NCBI RefSeq assembly: GCF_003668575.1
Contig: NZ_RCVZ01000003.1
Span: 256,430-320,429 of the forward strand
Source of the DNA: Falsibacillus albus
GTDB lineage: Bacteria; Bacillota; Bacilli; Bacillales; DSM-25281
DNA: 64,000 nucleotides
Direction: 5' to 3'
Program-made: the position numbers and the translations under genes
Shown here: piece by piece, positions 1 through 9,987 of the stretch
How the letters are laid out: every line of letters starts with the position of its first letter
How positions within the stretch are numbered: the stretch's first letter is position 1
The notes under the pieces: generated by a model
What the model was told of the DNA's origin: nothing
Database searches by the model: none
What the model saw: only the letters and a program-made list of their open reading frames with translations

Positions 1-76
1 TTCCAATCGAATTGGAAATCCCTCCTAATACTCCTGCAATCTTTCGGTTCGAACGTGAACGCGCTAGCTTTTTCAT
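1..76 (-). CDS. yvlC: PspC-domain protein, 5' part only (YvlC-like)
   Basis: The gene runs off the left edge, leaving about 25 codons. An ATG at 76 is preceded by a GGAGAG ribosome site at the usual distance. The translated start is basic (MKKLARSRSNRK) followed by IAGVLGGIS, which resembles the opening of PspC-domain membrane proteins, where an arginine-rich start leads into a GV-GG-(I/L) motif. In B. subtilis yvlC follows yvlB, which is the arrangement seen here. Expected role: small membrane protein linked to envelope stress. The call rests on this short piece and on synteny. Confidence 0.6.
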   Translation of the reverse strand, partial: MKKLARSRSNRKIAGVLGGISNSIG

Positions 77-350
77 GATGGTATCTCTCCTTCATCCTAT
101 GCTTAGTTTTTATTAAGATTCGTCATTTCCCTCTTTTTTATGAGGTTCTCTTTTCATGTTGATCATTAAAGATTGTGTATGGCTGGTTTCGCCTGCAGGA
201 TGCCCGTTAATGGAGGGGGGCCCCGGTTGGCGCTCCAATCATCTTAGTTATGAAAATAGCCTTAGAAAAAAGAACATATTTGAGGGATATGACTTTTATA
301 GAAGAAAAGATGATGCCTGCTCATATGTCCCCATTGCCGGATCAAGCTGC
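77..350. other. yvlB-yvlC intergenic region with a degenerate repeat remnant
   Basis: No convincing gene. Bases about 190-247 (GCCTGCAGGATGCCCG ... GGCGCTCCAATCAT) look like a decayed copy of the dispersed palindromic repeat found elsewhere in the window (for example 37510-37592), matching mainly its two ends. The short plus-strand ORFs here overlap yvlB antisense and lack a ribosome site. Confidence 0.4.
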
Positions 351-1463
351 CTACGAAAGCTTCTTAATGAAGATGGAGCCGGTTTTCGTATCCGCAAACA
401 CATGCATCGGCGATTCAGTGGTGCCTTTTCGCTGGAATTTCAACTGCTTCTGGGCGATTTCACTCTTTTCTTCTAGTACATTCATTCCCTCGAGCTCAAG
501 CTTGAAACCACCTAAATTCGTCTTCAATTCCCCTTCCATGGCAACATTCTCATGTACATAAACATCGACATTCCCGGTTACCGCTTTAACATGAAGGGAG
601 TCGACGGTATCATTTTTAAATTGACAAACCACATTTCCATTAAATGATTGAAGGTCGACTTTTTCAAAAGAACCATCGATCTTCAGTGCACCATTGATCG
701 TTTCCGCTTCAAGCTTTTCAGCAGAACTATCATGGATGGTAATATGACCATTTGCAGTCTCCGCTTCAAGTTTCTTTGTCCTGAGTCCGCTCATATTCAT
801 TTTGCCATTTGCAGATTTGGCGGTGAAATCATCGACATCAAGCTCATTCGAGTGAAAGGCGCCATTGAAAATACGAACATTCAATTTTTCATAATGATCC
901 CTTGGCACGAAAATCGTGGTGTCCACCTTCATCCATTTTAGCTGTGTAGAAAAGCGCATCTTGCCATTATCCAGAGTATATAAAGTGTTCTTTAAGAACG
1001 TGTCTTGCGCTTCTTCAGGGTCTTCTGTGCGGTATACTTTCGCATGGCAATCGATAAGGAGGTCATTTCGATCCCATGACTTCACATCTACTTTTCCATT
1101 TGCGACATCAATATCCATATGCGAAAGGAATACATCTGCCTCTTCGAAGGCGTGAGTGATTTCAACCGACTGACCGAACTGAAAATCAAATTCGAAATCT
1201 TTGATTTTTTGAAGGGTGGTGTTGACGAAATCCATTACCTTATCTTTCGTATCCGAAAATTGTTGGGAGTACTTATGGTACCTTTCATTGCTTTCTCGAT
1301 CCTTTTTCTCTACTTCACGTGAAATTTCATTAAAGATGTCTTTTTCCTTTTGATCCTTGATTGTTTCAGCTTCTTCGAGGGCTTCGAGCAATGTCAATGC
1401 TTCTTTTGCGGATAGTGTCCCCTTTTCAACCATATCTAAAATTCGTTTACGTTCATTTTGCAT
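351..1463 (-). CDS. yvlB: YvlB-like protein with SHOCT-like N-terminus and DUF4097 adhesin-like beta domain
   Basis: A 370-residue protein starting at an ATG with a strong GGAGG site. The first 35 residues (RKRILDMVEKGTLSAKEAL-TLLEALEE) are the helical SHOCT-like segment found at the front of YvlB-type proteins. A charged linker follows to about residue 90. The rest is a repetitive all-beta domain with recurrent turns of the form AxxANGxI / AETxNGxL, typical of the DUF4097 family and of the bactofilin-like adhesins. There is no signal peptide. It lies between yvlA and yvlC as in B. subtilis, where the cluster responds to cell-envelope stress. No enzymatic motif is visible, and a scaffold or regulatory role beside the PspC-type membrane proteins is inference. 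Confidence 0.8.
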   Translation of the reverse strand: MQNERKRILDMVEKGTLSAKEALTLLEALEEAETIKDQKEKDIFNEISREVEKKDRESNERYHKYSQQFSDTKDKVMDFVNTTLQKIKDFEFDFQFGQSVEITHAFEEADVFLSHMDIDVANGKVDVKSWDRNDLLIDCHAKVYRTEDPEEAQDTFLKNTLYTLDNGKMRFSTQLKWMKVDTTIFVPRDHYEKLNVRIFNGAFHSNELDVDDFTAKSANGKMNMSGLRTKKLEAETANGHITIHDSSAEKLEAETINGALKIDGSFEKVDLQSFNGNVVCQFKNDTVDSLHVKAVTGNVDVYVHENVAMEGELKTNLGGFKLELEGMNVLEEKSEIAQKQLKFQRKGTTESPMHVFADTKTGSIFIKKLS

Positions 1464-1507
1464 CGTATTTCCTCCTTCAGGATATGTTTTTTATAAGGCT
1501 CTGTTAA

Positions 1508-1778
1508 GCACCGCTGTTGATTTCCACGCAGGTCCTCGTTTTCCGCGGGACTCACTCGAAGTGAGGTCGTTCGATGTTGGCACAGGACAAGGAACTCTTC
1601 GACAGCGACACATCGCACGAAGAAAAATGCCTGCCATTTTTCAAGGACGTGCCGAACTTAATCGAACATCCGCCTTACCTCTCCTGGCTTCGCTGCGGGA
1701 TCTCCCTGACTCCGCATTTCCCGCTGGAGTCTCCGGCTTGTGCTCCAATCAACAGCTTGAAACAGGCTAAAATCAATA
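1508..1778. repeat. Long copy of the dispersed palindromic repeat
   Basis: About 270 bp between yvlB and yvlA. The outer ends are the short-repeat ends (TTGATTTCCACGCAGG at left, GTGCTCCAATCAACA at right). The interior carries a segment that recurs, inverted, at 61922-62168: GATGTTGGCACAGGACA, GCACGAAGAAAAATGCCTG, AAGGACGTGCCGAACTT and AATCGAACATCCGCCT are matched there with few changes. The short ORFs across it are by-products of the repeat. Confidence 0.85.
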
Positions 1779-1798
1779 ATAAGCTTTAACATAGCCTT

Positions 1799-2119
1799 TT
1801 ATAAAAGCACTTTGATCCCTTTGTAAACATTCCAGATGACGACTATGAGCGATAAAAGAATCGAAAGGACGATGGCGATGATGAAAAACCCGGGAATTCC
1901 GGTTCCGGACGAAAATGTCCCTATGTCCATGAATACAGCCCCGATAATAAACGGAATGGTGATGACGGGGATGATATGTGAGATCAATGCGCTTTTTGCA
2001 TGTCGTTTCACTTCGGAGTCCTTTACAACGAGCCAAACGATCAGCGGAAGTATGAATCCTGCAAAAAACACACTGAAATAACATAAAGAAGAAATCGCTT
2101 TGTTGCTGTTATCGTTCAA
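1799..2119 (-). CDS. yvlA: DUF4870-type small membrane protein (YvlA-like)
   Basis: I place the start at a TTG (2119), because AAGGAG lies 8 bases upstream of it. An ATG further upstream would add 17 residues (MKLFCWVHRID...) with no ribosome site. The resulting 106-residue protein begins NDNSNKAISSLCYFSVFFAGFILPLIVWLV and has three hydrophobic segments. The KRHAKSALISHI loop after the first segment is the hallmark of the DUF4870 family. It precedes yvlB, separated by a 270-bp repeat, so co-transcription with yvlB is uncertain. Function of the family is unknown beyond association with envelope stress in bacilli. Confidence 0.75.
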   Translation of the reverse strand: MNDNSNKAISSLCYFSVFFAGFILPLIVWLVVKDSEVKRHAKSALISHIIPVITIPFIIGAVFMDIGTFSSGTGIPGFFIIAIVLSILLSLIVVIWNVYKGIKVLL

Positions 2120-2267
2120 AAATATCAACTCCTTGATATCTATACGATGAACCCAACAGAAAAGTTTCATGCATAACCATATGCCATTTCTTTTTCTATA
2201 ATCCCATTATCTCATTTCCCCCTCCCAATTCCATCGGTCCGCAGATGGAATCCAACCCCTCCCTCTT

Positions 2268-2280
2268 GGTGCCTGTCACC
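2268..2280. repeat. GGTGCCTGTCACC 13-mer
   Basis: Single exact copy of the near-palindromic 13-mer that also occurs at 23185, 63901 (inverted), 63929 and, with one change, 54626. It lies just downstream of the uvrA terminator. Confidence 0.8.
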
Positions 2281-2307
2281 TAATGTGGAGGGCTGAAGGA
2301 TGGTATT

Positions 2308-2338
2308 AAAAAATCAAGCGCCAGAGCGCTTGATTTTT
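2308..2338 (-). terminator. Rho-independent terminator of uvrBA
   Basis: AAATCAAGCGC / GCGCTTGATTT hairpin with a T-run on the minus strand, touching the uvrA stop codon. It is symmetric enough to work in both directions. Confidence 0.85.
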
Positions 2339-5219
2339 ATGAAGAGGTAACCTCAGCTTTTTCCTGTTCATGTATCCGTTTTTCCATGCGGTCACGATCA
2401 CGCTGGAGAATCGGCGCTAAATATTTGCCTGTATAGGAATCAGGATTTTCAGCAATTTTTTCAGGCGTTCCTGTCGCGAGGATGGTGCCGCCTTTATCGC
2501 CGCCTTCAGGTCCCAAATCGACAATGTAGTCTGCTGCCTTGATTACATCAAGATTATGTTCGATGACTAGGACCGTGTCTCCATTTTCAACAAGCCTTTG
2601 AAGCACGATCAGTAATCTAGCGATATCATCAACATGAAGACCGGTTGTTGGTTCATCGAGAATGTACATCGATTTACCTGTAGACCTGCGGTGAAGCTCA
2701 GAAGCAAGCTTAACCCTTTGCGCTTCACCTCCGGAAAGGGTAGTTGCCGGCTGCCCAAGTTGGATATACCCTAACCCGACGTCAAAAATGGTTTGAAGCT
2801 TCCGGCTGATCTTTGGAATGTTTTCAAAGAATTCAAGGGCATCTTCGACCGTCATACCGAGGACATCAGCAATATTCTTGCCTTTATATTTCACTTCCAA
2901 TGTTTCACGGTTATAACGCTTCCCGTGGCAAACCTCGCAAGGCACATAAACATCCGGAAGGAAATGCATCTCGATCTTTATGATTCCATCCCCACGGCAG
3001 GCTTCACAGCGTCCGCCCTTCACATTGAAACTGAATCGTCCTTTTTTATAGCCCCTTACCTTCGCTTCATTCGTGGATGCAAATACATCACGGATATCAT
3101 CAAACACGCCAGTATAGGTGGCAGGATTGGAACGCGGCGTCCGGCCGATTGGCGATTGGTCGATGTCAATGACCTTTTCCAAATGTTCGATCCCTTTGAT
3201 TTCTTTATGTTCACCCGGCTTGCTTTTCGCATTATGAAGCTTTTGCGCAAGCGATTTATGAAGGATTTCATTGATCAATGTACTTTTTCCAGAACCGGAA
3301 ACGCCTGTGACAGAAATAAAGCTGCCCAATGGAAATTTTACATTGACGTTCTTCAGATTATTTTCTTTCGCCCCTTTGATTTCAAGATAGCGCCCGTCGC
3401 TCTTTCGACGTTCAAACGGAAGCGGGATGAATTTTTTGCCTGATAGGTATTGCCCAGTCAGCGAGTTTTCATCGTTCATGACATGCTCAGGCGTTCCTGC
3501 AGAAACAATATCCCCGCCATGGACACCGGCTCCGGGACCTACATCAATCAAGTAATCTGCTGCAAGCATCGTATCCTCGTCATGCTCGACAACAATCAAT
3601 GTATTACCGATATCACGCATATTCTTAAGTGTTTCAATCAGCCGGTCATTATCGCGCTGATGAAGGCCGATCGACGGTTCATCCAAAATGTAAAGGACCC
3701 CAGTCAGCCTTGAGCCGATTTGGGTGGCAAGCCTTATCCTTTGTGCTTCCCCGCCGGATAATGTTCCCGCAGAACGGCTCAATGTCAAATAATCGAGGCC
3801 GACATTGACTAAGAATCCGAGACGTTCACAAATTTCCCTGAAGATCATATGGGCAATCTTCATTTCCTTCTCAGTCAGTTCAAGCTGCTTAAAAAACTGT
3901 TCAGCTTCCTCAATGGAATAGGAGGTGATTTCCCCGATATGCTTTTGATCGATCTTCACTGCCAGGCTTTCAGGCTTCAAACGATGTCCTCCACAAGTCG
4001 GACAGTTCTGCTGGGCCATATACTTTTCCATTTGCTCACGGATATAATCGGAGCTTGTTTCACGATACCGCCTCTCGATATTTGAAATGACACCTTCAAA
4101 ATGGATATAGTTCTCACGCACTTGACCAAAGTCATTTTCGTAGCGGAAATATACTTTTTCATTTCCGGAACCGTAGAGCACCTTATCCATTAGATTCTTC
4201 GGGATTTTATGGACAGGGACATCCATATCAATGCCGAAATGTGTGCATACCGCTTCCAACAATTGAGGATAGTATTGGGAACTTGTAGGCTCCCACGGCG
4301 CAATTGCATGCTCTTTCAGTGAAAGGTCCCAATTCGGGATGACCAGCTCACGATCAACCTCAAGCTTGCTTCCGAGGCCATCGCAGTCAGGGCAAGCGCC
4401 ATAAGGACTGTTAAAGGAGAACATCCTCGGTTCTAGCTCCCCAATGGAAAATCCGCAAATCGGACATGCATGATGCTCGCTGAACAAGAGCTCTTCTTCA
4501 CCGATGACATCGATGATGACTCTTCCATCCCCAAGCTTAAGAGCTGTTTCCAACGAATCAGCGAGCCTTGCAGCAACGCCATCCTTCACCACGATCCGAT
4601 CAACGACCACTTCGATAGAATGCTTCTTATTTTTCTCCAACTCTATTTCTTCACCAAGATCTTGCAATTCATTGTCGATGCGGACCCTTACATATCCCTG
4701 CTTCTTAATTTCGTCTAGTGTTTTGGCATGGGTGCCCTTCCTCCCGGATACGACCGGGGCCAAAATCTGCAGCTTTGTTCTTTCAGGATATTCCAAGATT
4801 CTATCGACCATTTGCTCGACCGTCTGTGAAGTGATCTCAATATCATGAATCGGACAGATCGGCCGCCCGACACGTGCATACAATAATCGAAGATAGTCAT
4901 AGATTTCTGTCACCGTTCCAACAGTGGAGCGCGGGTTGCGGCTCGTCGTTTTTTGGTCGATCGAGATCGCCGGTGAAAGGCCTTCGATCGCATCGACATC
5001 AGGTTTATCCATCTGGCCAAGGAATTGGCGGGCATATGCGGATAAAGACTCGACGTATCTGCGCTGCCCCTCCGCATAAATGGTGTCAAAGGCAAGTGAT
5101 GATTTTCCTGAACCTGATAATCCCGTCAACACTACTAATTGATCCCTTGGAATCGTCACATCAATATTTTTAAGATTATGAGCTCTTGCTCCTTTTACAA
5201 TGATTTTATCCATTCCCAT
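2337..5219 (-). CDS. uvrA: Excinuclease ABC subunit A
   Basis: The 960-residue DNA-damage recognition ATPase of nucleotide excision repair, near the family's usual length. It has two ABC-type ATPase modules. The first Walker A is GLSGSGKSS at about residue 33, with signature [12 protein letters not shown] near 490. The second Walker A is GVSGSGKST near 640, with signature [12 protein letters not shown] near 830. Two zinc modules are visible: CPIC...CPDC near 255-280 and CEAC...CEVC near 740-765. The start follows the uvrB stop by a few bases, with AAGGATGA as ribosome site, so the two genes are one operon. UvrA dimers load UvrB onto damaged DNA, and the shared SOS promoter upstream of uvrB should control both. 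Confidence 0.98.
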   Translation of the reverse strand: MGMDKIIVKGARAHNLKNIDVTIPRDQLVVLTGLSGSGKSSLAFDTIYAEGQRRYVESLSAYARQFLGQMDKPDVDAIEGLSPAISIDQKTTSRNPRSTVGTVTEIYDYLRLLYARVGRPICPIHDIEITSQTVEQMVDRILEYPERTKLQILAPVVSGRKGTHAKTLDEIKKQGYVRVRIDNELQDLGEEIELEKNKKHSIEVVVDRIVVKDGVAARLADSLETALKLGDGRVIIDVIGEEELLFSEHHACPICGFSIGELEPRMFSFNSPYGACPDCDGLGSKLEVDRELVIPNWDLSLKEHAIAPWEPTSSQYYPQLLEAVCTHFGIDMDVPVHKIPKNLMDKVLYGSGNEKVYFRYENDFGQVRENYIHFEGVISNIERRYRETSSDYIREQMEKYMAQQNCPTCGGHRLKPESLAVKIDQKHIGEITSYSIEEAEQFFKQLELTEKEMKIAHMIFREICERLGFLVNVGLDYLTLSRSAGTLSGGEAQRIRLATQIGSRLTGVLYILDEPSIGLHQRDNDRLIETLKNMRDIGNTLIVVEHDEDTMLAADYLIDVGPGAGVHGGDIVSAGTPEHVMNDENSLTGQYLSGKKFIPLPFERRKSDGRYLEIKGAKENNLKNVNVKFPLGSFISVTGVSGSGKSTLINEILHKSLAQKLHNAKSKPGEHKEIKGIEHLEKVIDIDQSPIGRTPRSNPATYTGVFDDIRDVFASTNEAKVRGYKKGRFSFNVKGGRCEACRGDGIIKIEMHFLPDVYVPCEVCHGKRYNRETLEVKYKGKNIADVLGMTVEDALEFFENIPKISRKLQTIFDVGLGYIQLGQPATTLSGGEAQRVKLASELHRRSTGKSMYILDEPTTGLHVDDIARLLIVLQRLVENGDTVLVIEHNLDVIKAADYIVDLGPEGGDKGGTILATGTPEKIAENPDSYTGKYLAPILQRDRDRMEKRIHEQEKAEVTSS

Positions 5220-5225
5220 TAAAGC

Positions 5226-7199
5226 TCATCCTTCCGCTTTCAACTCTAAAATTGAATCACGCAGCTGGGCAGCTCTTTCGAAGTCCAATGCCTTGGCCGC
5301 TTCCTTCATTTCGAGCTCCATTTTCTCGATCAGCGATTCTTTTTCTTTTTTCGTCATCTTAGCTGCCGTTGGTTTATATTCTTCCTCTTCTTCTGCAGCA
5401 TGGGTGGCGCGAATCACATCCCGGACTTCTTTTATGATTGTTTTTGGTGTGATGCCATGCTCTTCATTATAAGCTTCCTGCTTTTCACGGCGCCGTTTCG
5501 TCTCGTCCATCGCCTTTTCCATTGAATCGGTGATTTTATCGGCATACATGATGACATGACCGTTTGCGTTCCTGGCAGCACGCCCCATGGTCTGGATCAA
5601 CGAACGTTCTGAACGCAGGAAGCCTTCCTTATCGGCATCAAGGATCGCAACCAGGGAAACCTCAGGGATATCAAGACCTTCCCTCAATAGATTGATTCCC
5701 ACTAGAACATCAAACTTTCCTAAGCGCAGGTCTCTGATGATTTGGATTCGCTCAAGCGTCTTGATTTCGGAATGCAAATACTCTACTTTTACCCCGATTT
5801 CCTTTAAATATGCGGTAAGATCCTCGGACATTTTTTTGGTCAATGTCGTGACAAGGACACGTTCATTCTTTTCGACCCTCTCATTGATTTCACCAAGGAG
5901 ATCGTCAATTTGCCCCTCGATCGGCCTGACATCGATTGTCGGATCCAGCAGGCCTGTCGGACGGATGATCTGTTCGACCATTTCAGGGGTATGCTCCATC
6001 TCATACGGCCCTGGTGTCGCAGATACATAAACGTTTTGATGGACACGCTTTTCAAACTCTTCAAATTTCAATGGACGGTTATCAAGCGCTGATGGAAGGC
6101 GGAAGCCATGGTCCACAAGCACACCTTTCCTTGCCTGGTCCCCGTTGTACATTCCGCGGATTTGGGGAAGCGTCACATGGGACTCATCCACAACAAGGAG
6201 GAAGTCATCCGGGAAATAGTCAAGCAGCGTATATGGTGTTGAGCCTGGTGGCCTCAACGTCAAATGGCGGGAATAGTTCTCGATTCCCGAACAGAATCCC
6301 ATTTCCTGCATCATTTCGATATCATATCGGGTCCTCTGCTCCAGCCTTTGCGCTTCAAGCAGCTTATTATTTTCCCTTAGCACTTTCAATTGTGCTTCAA
6401 GTTCTTCCTTAATATTTTCAATCGCAAGCTTCATTTTTTCTTCTCGTGTGACGAAGTGGGATGCAGGGAAGATGGCCACATGATCCCTGTCGCCCATGAT
6501 TTCACCTGTCAATGCGTCCACTTCGCGGATCCGGTCGATCTCATCTCCGAAAAACTCGACGCGGATGCAATGCTCATCCCGGGATGCAGGGAAGATCTCG
6601 ACAACATCCCCGCGGACCCGGAATGTCCCGCGGCGGAAGTCAATATCATTTCTTTCATATTGAATGTCTACCAGCTTGCGGAGCAGCTGATTCCTCTCAA
6701 TCTCCATGCCTTCACGAAGCGACAGTACGAGTTCACGGTATTCTTCAGGGGAACCCAAGCCATAAATGCACGATACACTGGCAATGATGATGACATCCTT
6801 CCTTTCAAATAAGGAGGATGTGGCAGAATGGCGCAGTTTATCAATTTCATCATTGATGCTTGCATCTTTTTCAATGAATGTATCGGTCTGCGGAACATAG
6901 GCTTCTGGTTGATAGTAGTCATAGTAGCTGACGAAATATTCTACCGCATTGTTCGGGAAGAATTCCTTAAATTCACTGTATAATTGACCAGCCAACGTTT
7001 TATTATGGGCAATGACCAAAGTAGGTTTGTTCACTTCTTTAATCACATTTGAGACGGTAAAGGTCTTCCCGGTCCCTGTTGCACCAAGCAGTGTTTGATG
7101 CCTCTTGCCGTTATTGATCCCTTTTACGATTTTCTTTATCGCTTCCGGTTGATCGCCCTGTGGTTCATATTTCGATACAAGTTCAAATTGATCTTTCAA
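5226..7199 (-). CDS. uvrB: Excinuclease ABC subunit B
   Basis: The damage-verifying helicase-like subunit of nucleotide excision repair. I choose a TTG start at 7199 because GGGAGG lies 7 bases upstream; the upstream ATG at 7214 overlaps that ribosome site. This gives 657 residues ([21 protein letters not shown]), matching the family. Visible motifs are Walker A GATGTGKT, the tyrosine-rich beta-hairpin [13 protein letters not shown] that inserts between DNA strands, the DESH Walker B, the helicase motif [16 protein letters not shown], and the C-terminal UVR domain ([18 protein letters not shown]) that contacts UvrC. It is followed directly by uvrA. A LexA-type box and an extended -10 promoter lie about 190-230 bp upstream. 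Confidence 0.98.
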   Translation of the reverse strand: MKDQFELVSKYEPQGDQPEAIKKIVKGINNGKRHQTLLGATGTGKTFTVSNVIKEVNKPTLVIAHNKTLAGQLYSEFKEFFPNNAVEYFVSYYDYYQPEAYVPQTDTFIEKDASINDEIDKLRHSATSSLFERKDVIIIASVSCIYGLGSPEEYRELVLSLREGMEIERNQLLRKLVDIQYERNDIDFRRGTFRVRGDVVEIFPASRDEHCIRVEFFGDEIDRIREVDALTGEIMGDRDHVAIFPASHFVTREEKMKLAIENIKEELEAQLKVLRENNKLLEAQRLEQRTRYDIEMMQEMGFCSGIENYSRHLTLRPPGSTPYTLLDYFPDDFLLVVDESHVTLPQIRGMYNGDQARKGVLVDHGFRLPSALDNRPLKFEEFEKRVHQNVYVSATPGPYEMEHTPEMVEQIIRPTGLLDPTIDVRPIEGQIDDLLGEINERVEKNERVLVTTLTKKMSEDLTAYLKEIGVKVEYLHSEIKTLERIQIIRDLRLGKFDVLVGINLLREGLDIPEVSLVAILDADKEGFLRSERSLIQTMGRAARNANGHVIMYADKITDSMEKAMDETKRRREKQEAYNEEHGITPKTIIKEVRDVIRATHAAEEEEEYKPTAAKMTKKEKESLIEKMELEMKEAAKALDFERAAQLRDSILELKAEG

Positions 7200-7390
7200 A
7201 GCAAAGCCTCCCATACTTTGGTTTCGGTTTATTATTCAGGTTCTTGCACAAGTTTTGTTGCTATTAAACAAATAAAGAGGTGAATTAAATGATTTTTAGA
7301 AACAGCTAAAACCAACAATTTTTGAGAAAAAAGCCTTTATATAAAAAGTATATTTTTACTATATTGATTTACATATTTTTGCTCATCATC

Positions 7391-7396
7391 ATTCTA
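7391..7396 (-). promoter_or_regulatory. Candidate uvrBA -10 element (extended)
   Basis: On the minus strand TGG-TAGAAT forms an extended -10 with a weak TTGGTT -35 19 bases upstream. The LexA-type box at 7429-7442 lies just upstream of that -35. The leader to the uvrB start would be about 185 bases. Confidence 0.5.
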
Positions 7397-7428
7397 CCAC
7401 ATTACCCATCTTTCTAACCAACAAAAAG

Positions 7429-7442
7429 CGAACAAACTTTCG
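7429..7442. promoter_or_regulatory. LexA (DinR) SOS box
   Basis: CGAACAAACTTTCG matches the Bacillus LexA consensus CGAAC-RNRY-GTTYG at 13 of 14 positions (one G to T). It lies upstream of uvrB, the classical din gene in B. subtilis. Its flanks also form a hairpin-like AAAAGCGAA / TTTCGCTTTT, but no gene upstream needs a terminator here. Confidence 0.75.
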
Positions 7443-7535
7443 CTTTTTTGATTCACCTTTAGTCTGGCAGCAATCTCATTTTTAAATTATTGGCTGTTTC
7501 GTAAAGATTGGTTCTTTTCCTAAAAGGCTGAGTAT

Positions 7536-7599
7536 GGTTGAATTCCGAGGTGCTGGCGGTGAGCCCTCAAGAGTCTAGCAAGTTCCGCTCCAATCAACA
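7536..7599. repeat. Short copy of dispersed palindromic repeat
   Basis: Begins GGTTGAATTCCGAGG, ends GTTCCGCTCCAATCAAC. Same ends and orientation as the copy at 37510-37592 but partly decayed. It sits in the 515-bp gap between uvrB and the yrkJ-like gene, which otherwise holds only the uvrBA promoter and a terminator. Confidence 0.7.
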
Positions 7600-7633
7600 T
7601 TCGAGCCATTATCATCCTTCCCGATCGTTTTGA

Positions 7634-7675
7634 CAAAAAAAAGCATCCGAAATAATCGTATCCGGATGCCTTTTT
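7634..7675 (-). terminator. Terminator of the yrk-like sulfur operon
   Basis: GCATCCG ... CGGATGC stem followed on the minus strand by eight T residues, about 40 bases after the yrkJ-like stop. Confidence 0.85.
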
Positions 7676-7714
7676 ACTCTATCTATAATTTTCCCCTATA
7701 GTCAGGAATTTCTT

Positions 7715-8500
7715 TCACATTAAAATATCTAACCAAATCTTGATGGCCGTTGCCAAAATCAAAATGCCAAGGAAGATTTGCAAAAACTTCGTGTTTACTT
7801 TTTTACCAACCTTGGCTCCAAGCGGTGACGCAATAATGCTTGCAATGACAAGCACGATGGCGGGAATCAATAGTACTTGGCCTGTGATGATCTTGGAAGA
7901 CATTGAACCGATCGAGGATATAAAAGTTATGGCCAATGAACTAGCAATCGTCATCCTCACAGGGATTTTCAAGACGACGAGCATGATCGGCACAAGCAAA
8001 AATGCACCGCCTGCTCCAACGATCCCTGCTGCAACACCTACGATAAATGCCAATGATGACGCAAGCCATTTCGAAAATTCAACTTCATTATTGGGTCTGT
8101 CTTCTTTTCCCTTTCTAGGAATGAACATTAATATAACTGCTAATATGGCTAAAATACCGTATACGACATTGATGTTCCCTTCCGACATATGGTCTGAGCC
8201 GAAGCCGCCAAGAAGACTTCCGATCAAGACTGCTATCCCCATATAAATAATCAGCTTTTTATTGAGATAACCATCTTTACGGTATGCCCACACACCACTG
8301 AGCGTGGCAAAGAATACTTGGACTGCCGTTATTCCTGATGCTTCATGAGCTGTGAACGAAGCAAAACCGATCAGAGGCGGAACGAATAAAAGCAAAGGAT
8401 AGTTGATGACAGAACCTCCGATTCCAACCATCCCCGAAATGAATGATCCTATAAAGCCCAATATAAAAATAGTGATGATAAAAGCCATACTATAATCCAT
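7715..8500 (-). CDS. yrkJ: TauE/SafE-family sulfur-compound exporter (YrkJ-like)
   Basis: A 261-residue polytopic membrane protein with about seven to eight hydrophobic segments. The duplicated family signature is visible as [23 protein letters not shown] near the N-terminus and [19 protein letters not shown] in the second half. TauE/SafE proteins move sulfite, thiosulfate or organosulfonates across the membrane. It is the last gene of the run rhodanese - yrkF - yrkH - yrkI - yrkJ, and in the S. aureus cst operon a TauE protein accompanies the persulfide-oxidising enzymes. I infer export of sulfite or thiosulfate made by the upstream dioxygenase. Confidence 0.85.
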   Translation of the reverse strand: MDYSMAFIITIFILGFIGSFISGMVGIGGSVINYPLLLFVPPLIGFASFTAHEASGITAVQVFFATLSGVWAYRKDGYLNKKLIIYMGIAVLIGSLLGGFGSDHMSEGNINVVYGILAILAVILMFIPRKGKEDRPNNEVEFSKWLASSLAFIVGVAAGIVGAGGAFLLVPIMLVVLKIPVRMTIASSLAITFISSIGSMSSKIITGQVLLIPAIVLVIASIIASPLGAKVGKKVNTKFLQIFLGILILATAIKIWLDILM

Positions 8501-8520
8501 TTATCTTACCCCTCCCCTCC

Positions 8521-8548
8521 GGTGCCAGGCACCTGGGTGCCTGGCACC
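8521..8548. repeat. Perfect inverted pair of the GGTGCC(A/T)GGCACC 13-mer
   Basis: GGTGCCAGGCACC, a TG spacer, then its exact reverse complement. Each arm is itself an almost perfect palindrome. It sits in the 66-bp gap between the yrkI-like and yrkJ-like genes, inside the operon. There is no T-run, so it is not an ordinary terminator; it could stabilise or process the mRNA. Confidence 0.85.
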
Positions 8549-8566
8549 AAAGATGTAAAGTTATAG

Positions 8567-8794
8567 TCAGGCTTTTTGAATCCAGAATTTGAATACTCCG
8601 TCTTCTTCTTTTGCATCGACTAGCTTATTGCCGGTTGATTCTGTCCATGCTTTCAAATCTGTTGTGGAACCTTTATCCGTTGCATGAAGCTCGATCACTT
8701 CACCGCTCTCGATGCTATCAATCGCTTTTTTTGTTTTGATGATCGGCATTGGACATGATAATCCTGTTGCATCAATGATTTTCGCTGCATTCAT
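8567..8794 (-). CDS. yrkI: TusA-like sulfur carrier protein (YrkI-like)
   Basis: A 75-residue protein of the TusA/SirA family, the same length as I recall for B. subtilis YrkI. The sulfur-carrying cysteine lies in the family motif LSCPMPIIKTKKAI (Cys14), followed by the GEVIELHATDKGSTTDLKAW stretch that forms the second half of the fold. It starts at an ATG with GGAGG. It probably relays persulfide sulfur between the neighbouring rhodanese and dioxygenase enzymes. It is closely similar to the TusA domain of the yrkF-like gene at 9988, consistent with duplication. Confidence 0.9.
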   Translation of the reverse strand: MNAAKIIDATGLSCPMPIIKTKKAIDSIESGEVIELHATDKGSTTDLKAWTESTGNKLVDAKEEDGVFKFWIQKA

Positions 8795-8839
8795 GTTTGT
8801 ATTCCTCCTAATTTCGTAAATAGATTGATTGATGAACTC

Positions 8840-9967
8840 TTACCCGTGCACTGCGCAGCGGTTAGGTCCGATTTCCATTTCTCTTTGTTCTTCTTCGTTT
8901 GGTTGTATTTTACCCATATTCGTTTGACGGATTTCTAGATATGCATTCGGCTGGGGCGGCAGATTTTCGGTCACAAGCTTGCGGAATTCCGCCTCATCCT
9001 CTACGTTCAATCCTGCATTTTTTGCAAATAAATCGCCCAGTCTAGCTGCCACTAGTCCATTTTCTCCGATTTCACTCATCGTTCCGAAATGGGCAGGGAG
9101 CACCATTAAATCATCAGACAATTCCTTGTAGCGGCTGTAAAGTGTATTACGCAAATCGCTTACCCAATCTTCCGCTTTACCCGCCAAGTCTGGACGTCCG
9201 ATTGATTCGACGAATAAGATATCACCTGTGAGCAAATATTGATCATCAATGATAAAGGACGTTGAGCCAATCGTATGTCCAGGTGAATATAATGGCTGAA
9301 CTTGAACAGTTGTCTGACCGATTTGAAGCTCTGTACCTTCGACTAGTTTGTTGTAATCAAACGTCACTTCTTCTGCATCCTTAGGAGGCAGCCAGTATTG
9401 GGCACCCGCTGCTTCGGCAATTTTACGGCCGCCAGAGATATGGTCTGCATGTAAATGCGTATCTGCTGCATGGATAATCGACAACTTGTTTTCCTTTGCA
9501 AAATCAAGATAAGCATCGATTGTACGGGCACTATCAATGATCATCGCCTTGCCGTCAGATTCAATTAAATAAGAAAGGCATCCTTTGCCGATGCGGACAA
9601 ATTGATAAAGTGCTCCGCCGTTGGATAGATCTCCTACTTTTACCGGCTCAAGATATTCGCTCCAGGCTTTCATACCGCCTTCAAGATAGGAAACATTCTT
9701 AATTCCTGCCTCCACTAGTTCACCTGCGACAAACATGGATGAGCCTTCTTTTGCACAAACGACCAATACATTTTCTTTAGGAAGCTGATCAAGGATTCCA
9801 TCTACGCCATCCAATAAATCAAAGTAAGGGACATTGATGGATTTAACATTCTCCCCTTCGATCTTCCAATCTTTATAGGCATCTTCGTTGCGTACATCCA
9901 AAATAAATAAGTCTTCTTTTGAAAGAACTTTCTTTGCTGCTTCTTTCGCTGTCATTGCAGTTAACAT
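8840..9967 (-). CDS. yrkH: Rhodanese / metallo-beta-lactamase-fold persulfide dioxygenase-like protein (YrkH-like)
   Basis: Start set at ATG 9967, which has GGGGAGG 11 bases upstream; a 16-codon longer ORF has no ribosome site. In the 375-residue protein, residues 1-105 are a rhodanese domain with an active-site loop containing Cys71 (VVCAKEGS). Residues 115-330 are a metallo-hydrolase with HLHADH (171-176), His231 (SPGHT), Asp249 (TGD) and His293 (PAHFG), the ligand set of the ETHE1/glyoxalase II group. These enzymes oxidise persulfides to sulfite. The architecture is that of CstB-like proteins but with the rhodanese in front. It lies 20 bases after the yrkF-like gene in the same operon. Confidence 0.88.
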   Translation of the reverse strand: MLTAMTAKEAAKKVLSKEDLFILDVRNEDAYKDWKIEGENVKSINVPYFDLLDGVDGILDQLPKENVLVVCAKEGSSMFVAGELVEAGIKNVSYLEGGMKAWSEYLEPVKVGDLSNGGALYQFVRIGKGCLSYLIESDGKAMIIDSARTIDAYLDFAKENKLSIIHAADTHLHADHISGGRKIAEAAGAQYWLPPKDAEEVTFDYNKLVEGTELQIGQTTVQVQPLYSPGHTIGSTSFIIDDQYLLTGDILFVESIGRPDLAGKAEDWVSDLRNTLYSRYKELSDDLMVLPAHFGTMSEIGENGLVAARLGDLFAKNAGLNVEDEAEFRKLVTENLPPQPNAYLEIRQTNMGKIQPNEEEQREMEIGPNRCAVHG

Positions 9968-9987
9968 ATTGATAATTTCCTCCCCTT

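Noticed and set aside
1357-1789. Plus-strand ORFs across 1357-1789 as possible genes.
   Set aside because: They lie over yvlB antisense and the long palindromic repeat, have no ribosome site and no recognisable domain.
7423-7449. AAAAAGCGAA-CAAAC-TTTCGCTTTTTT looked like a rho-independent terminator.
   Set aside because: No gene ends into it on either strand, and its centre is a 13/14 LexA box in front of uvrB.
8521-8548. The inverted 13-mer pair as an intra-operon terminator.
   Set aside because: No T-run follows on either strand.
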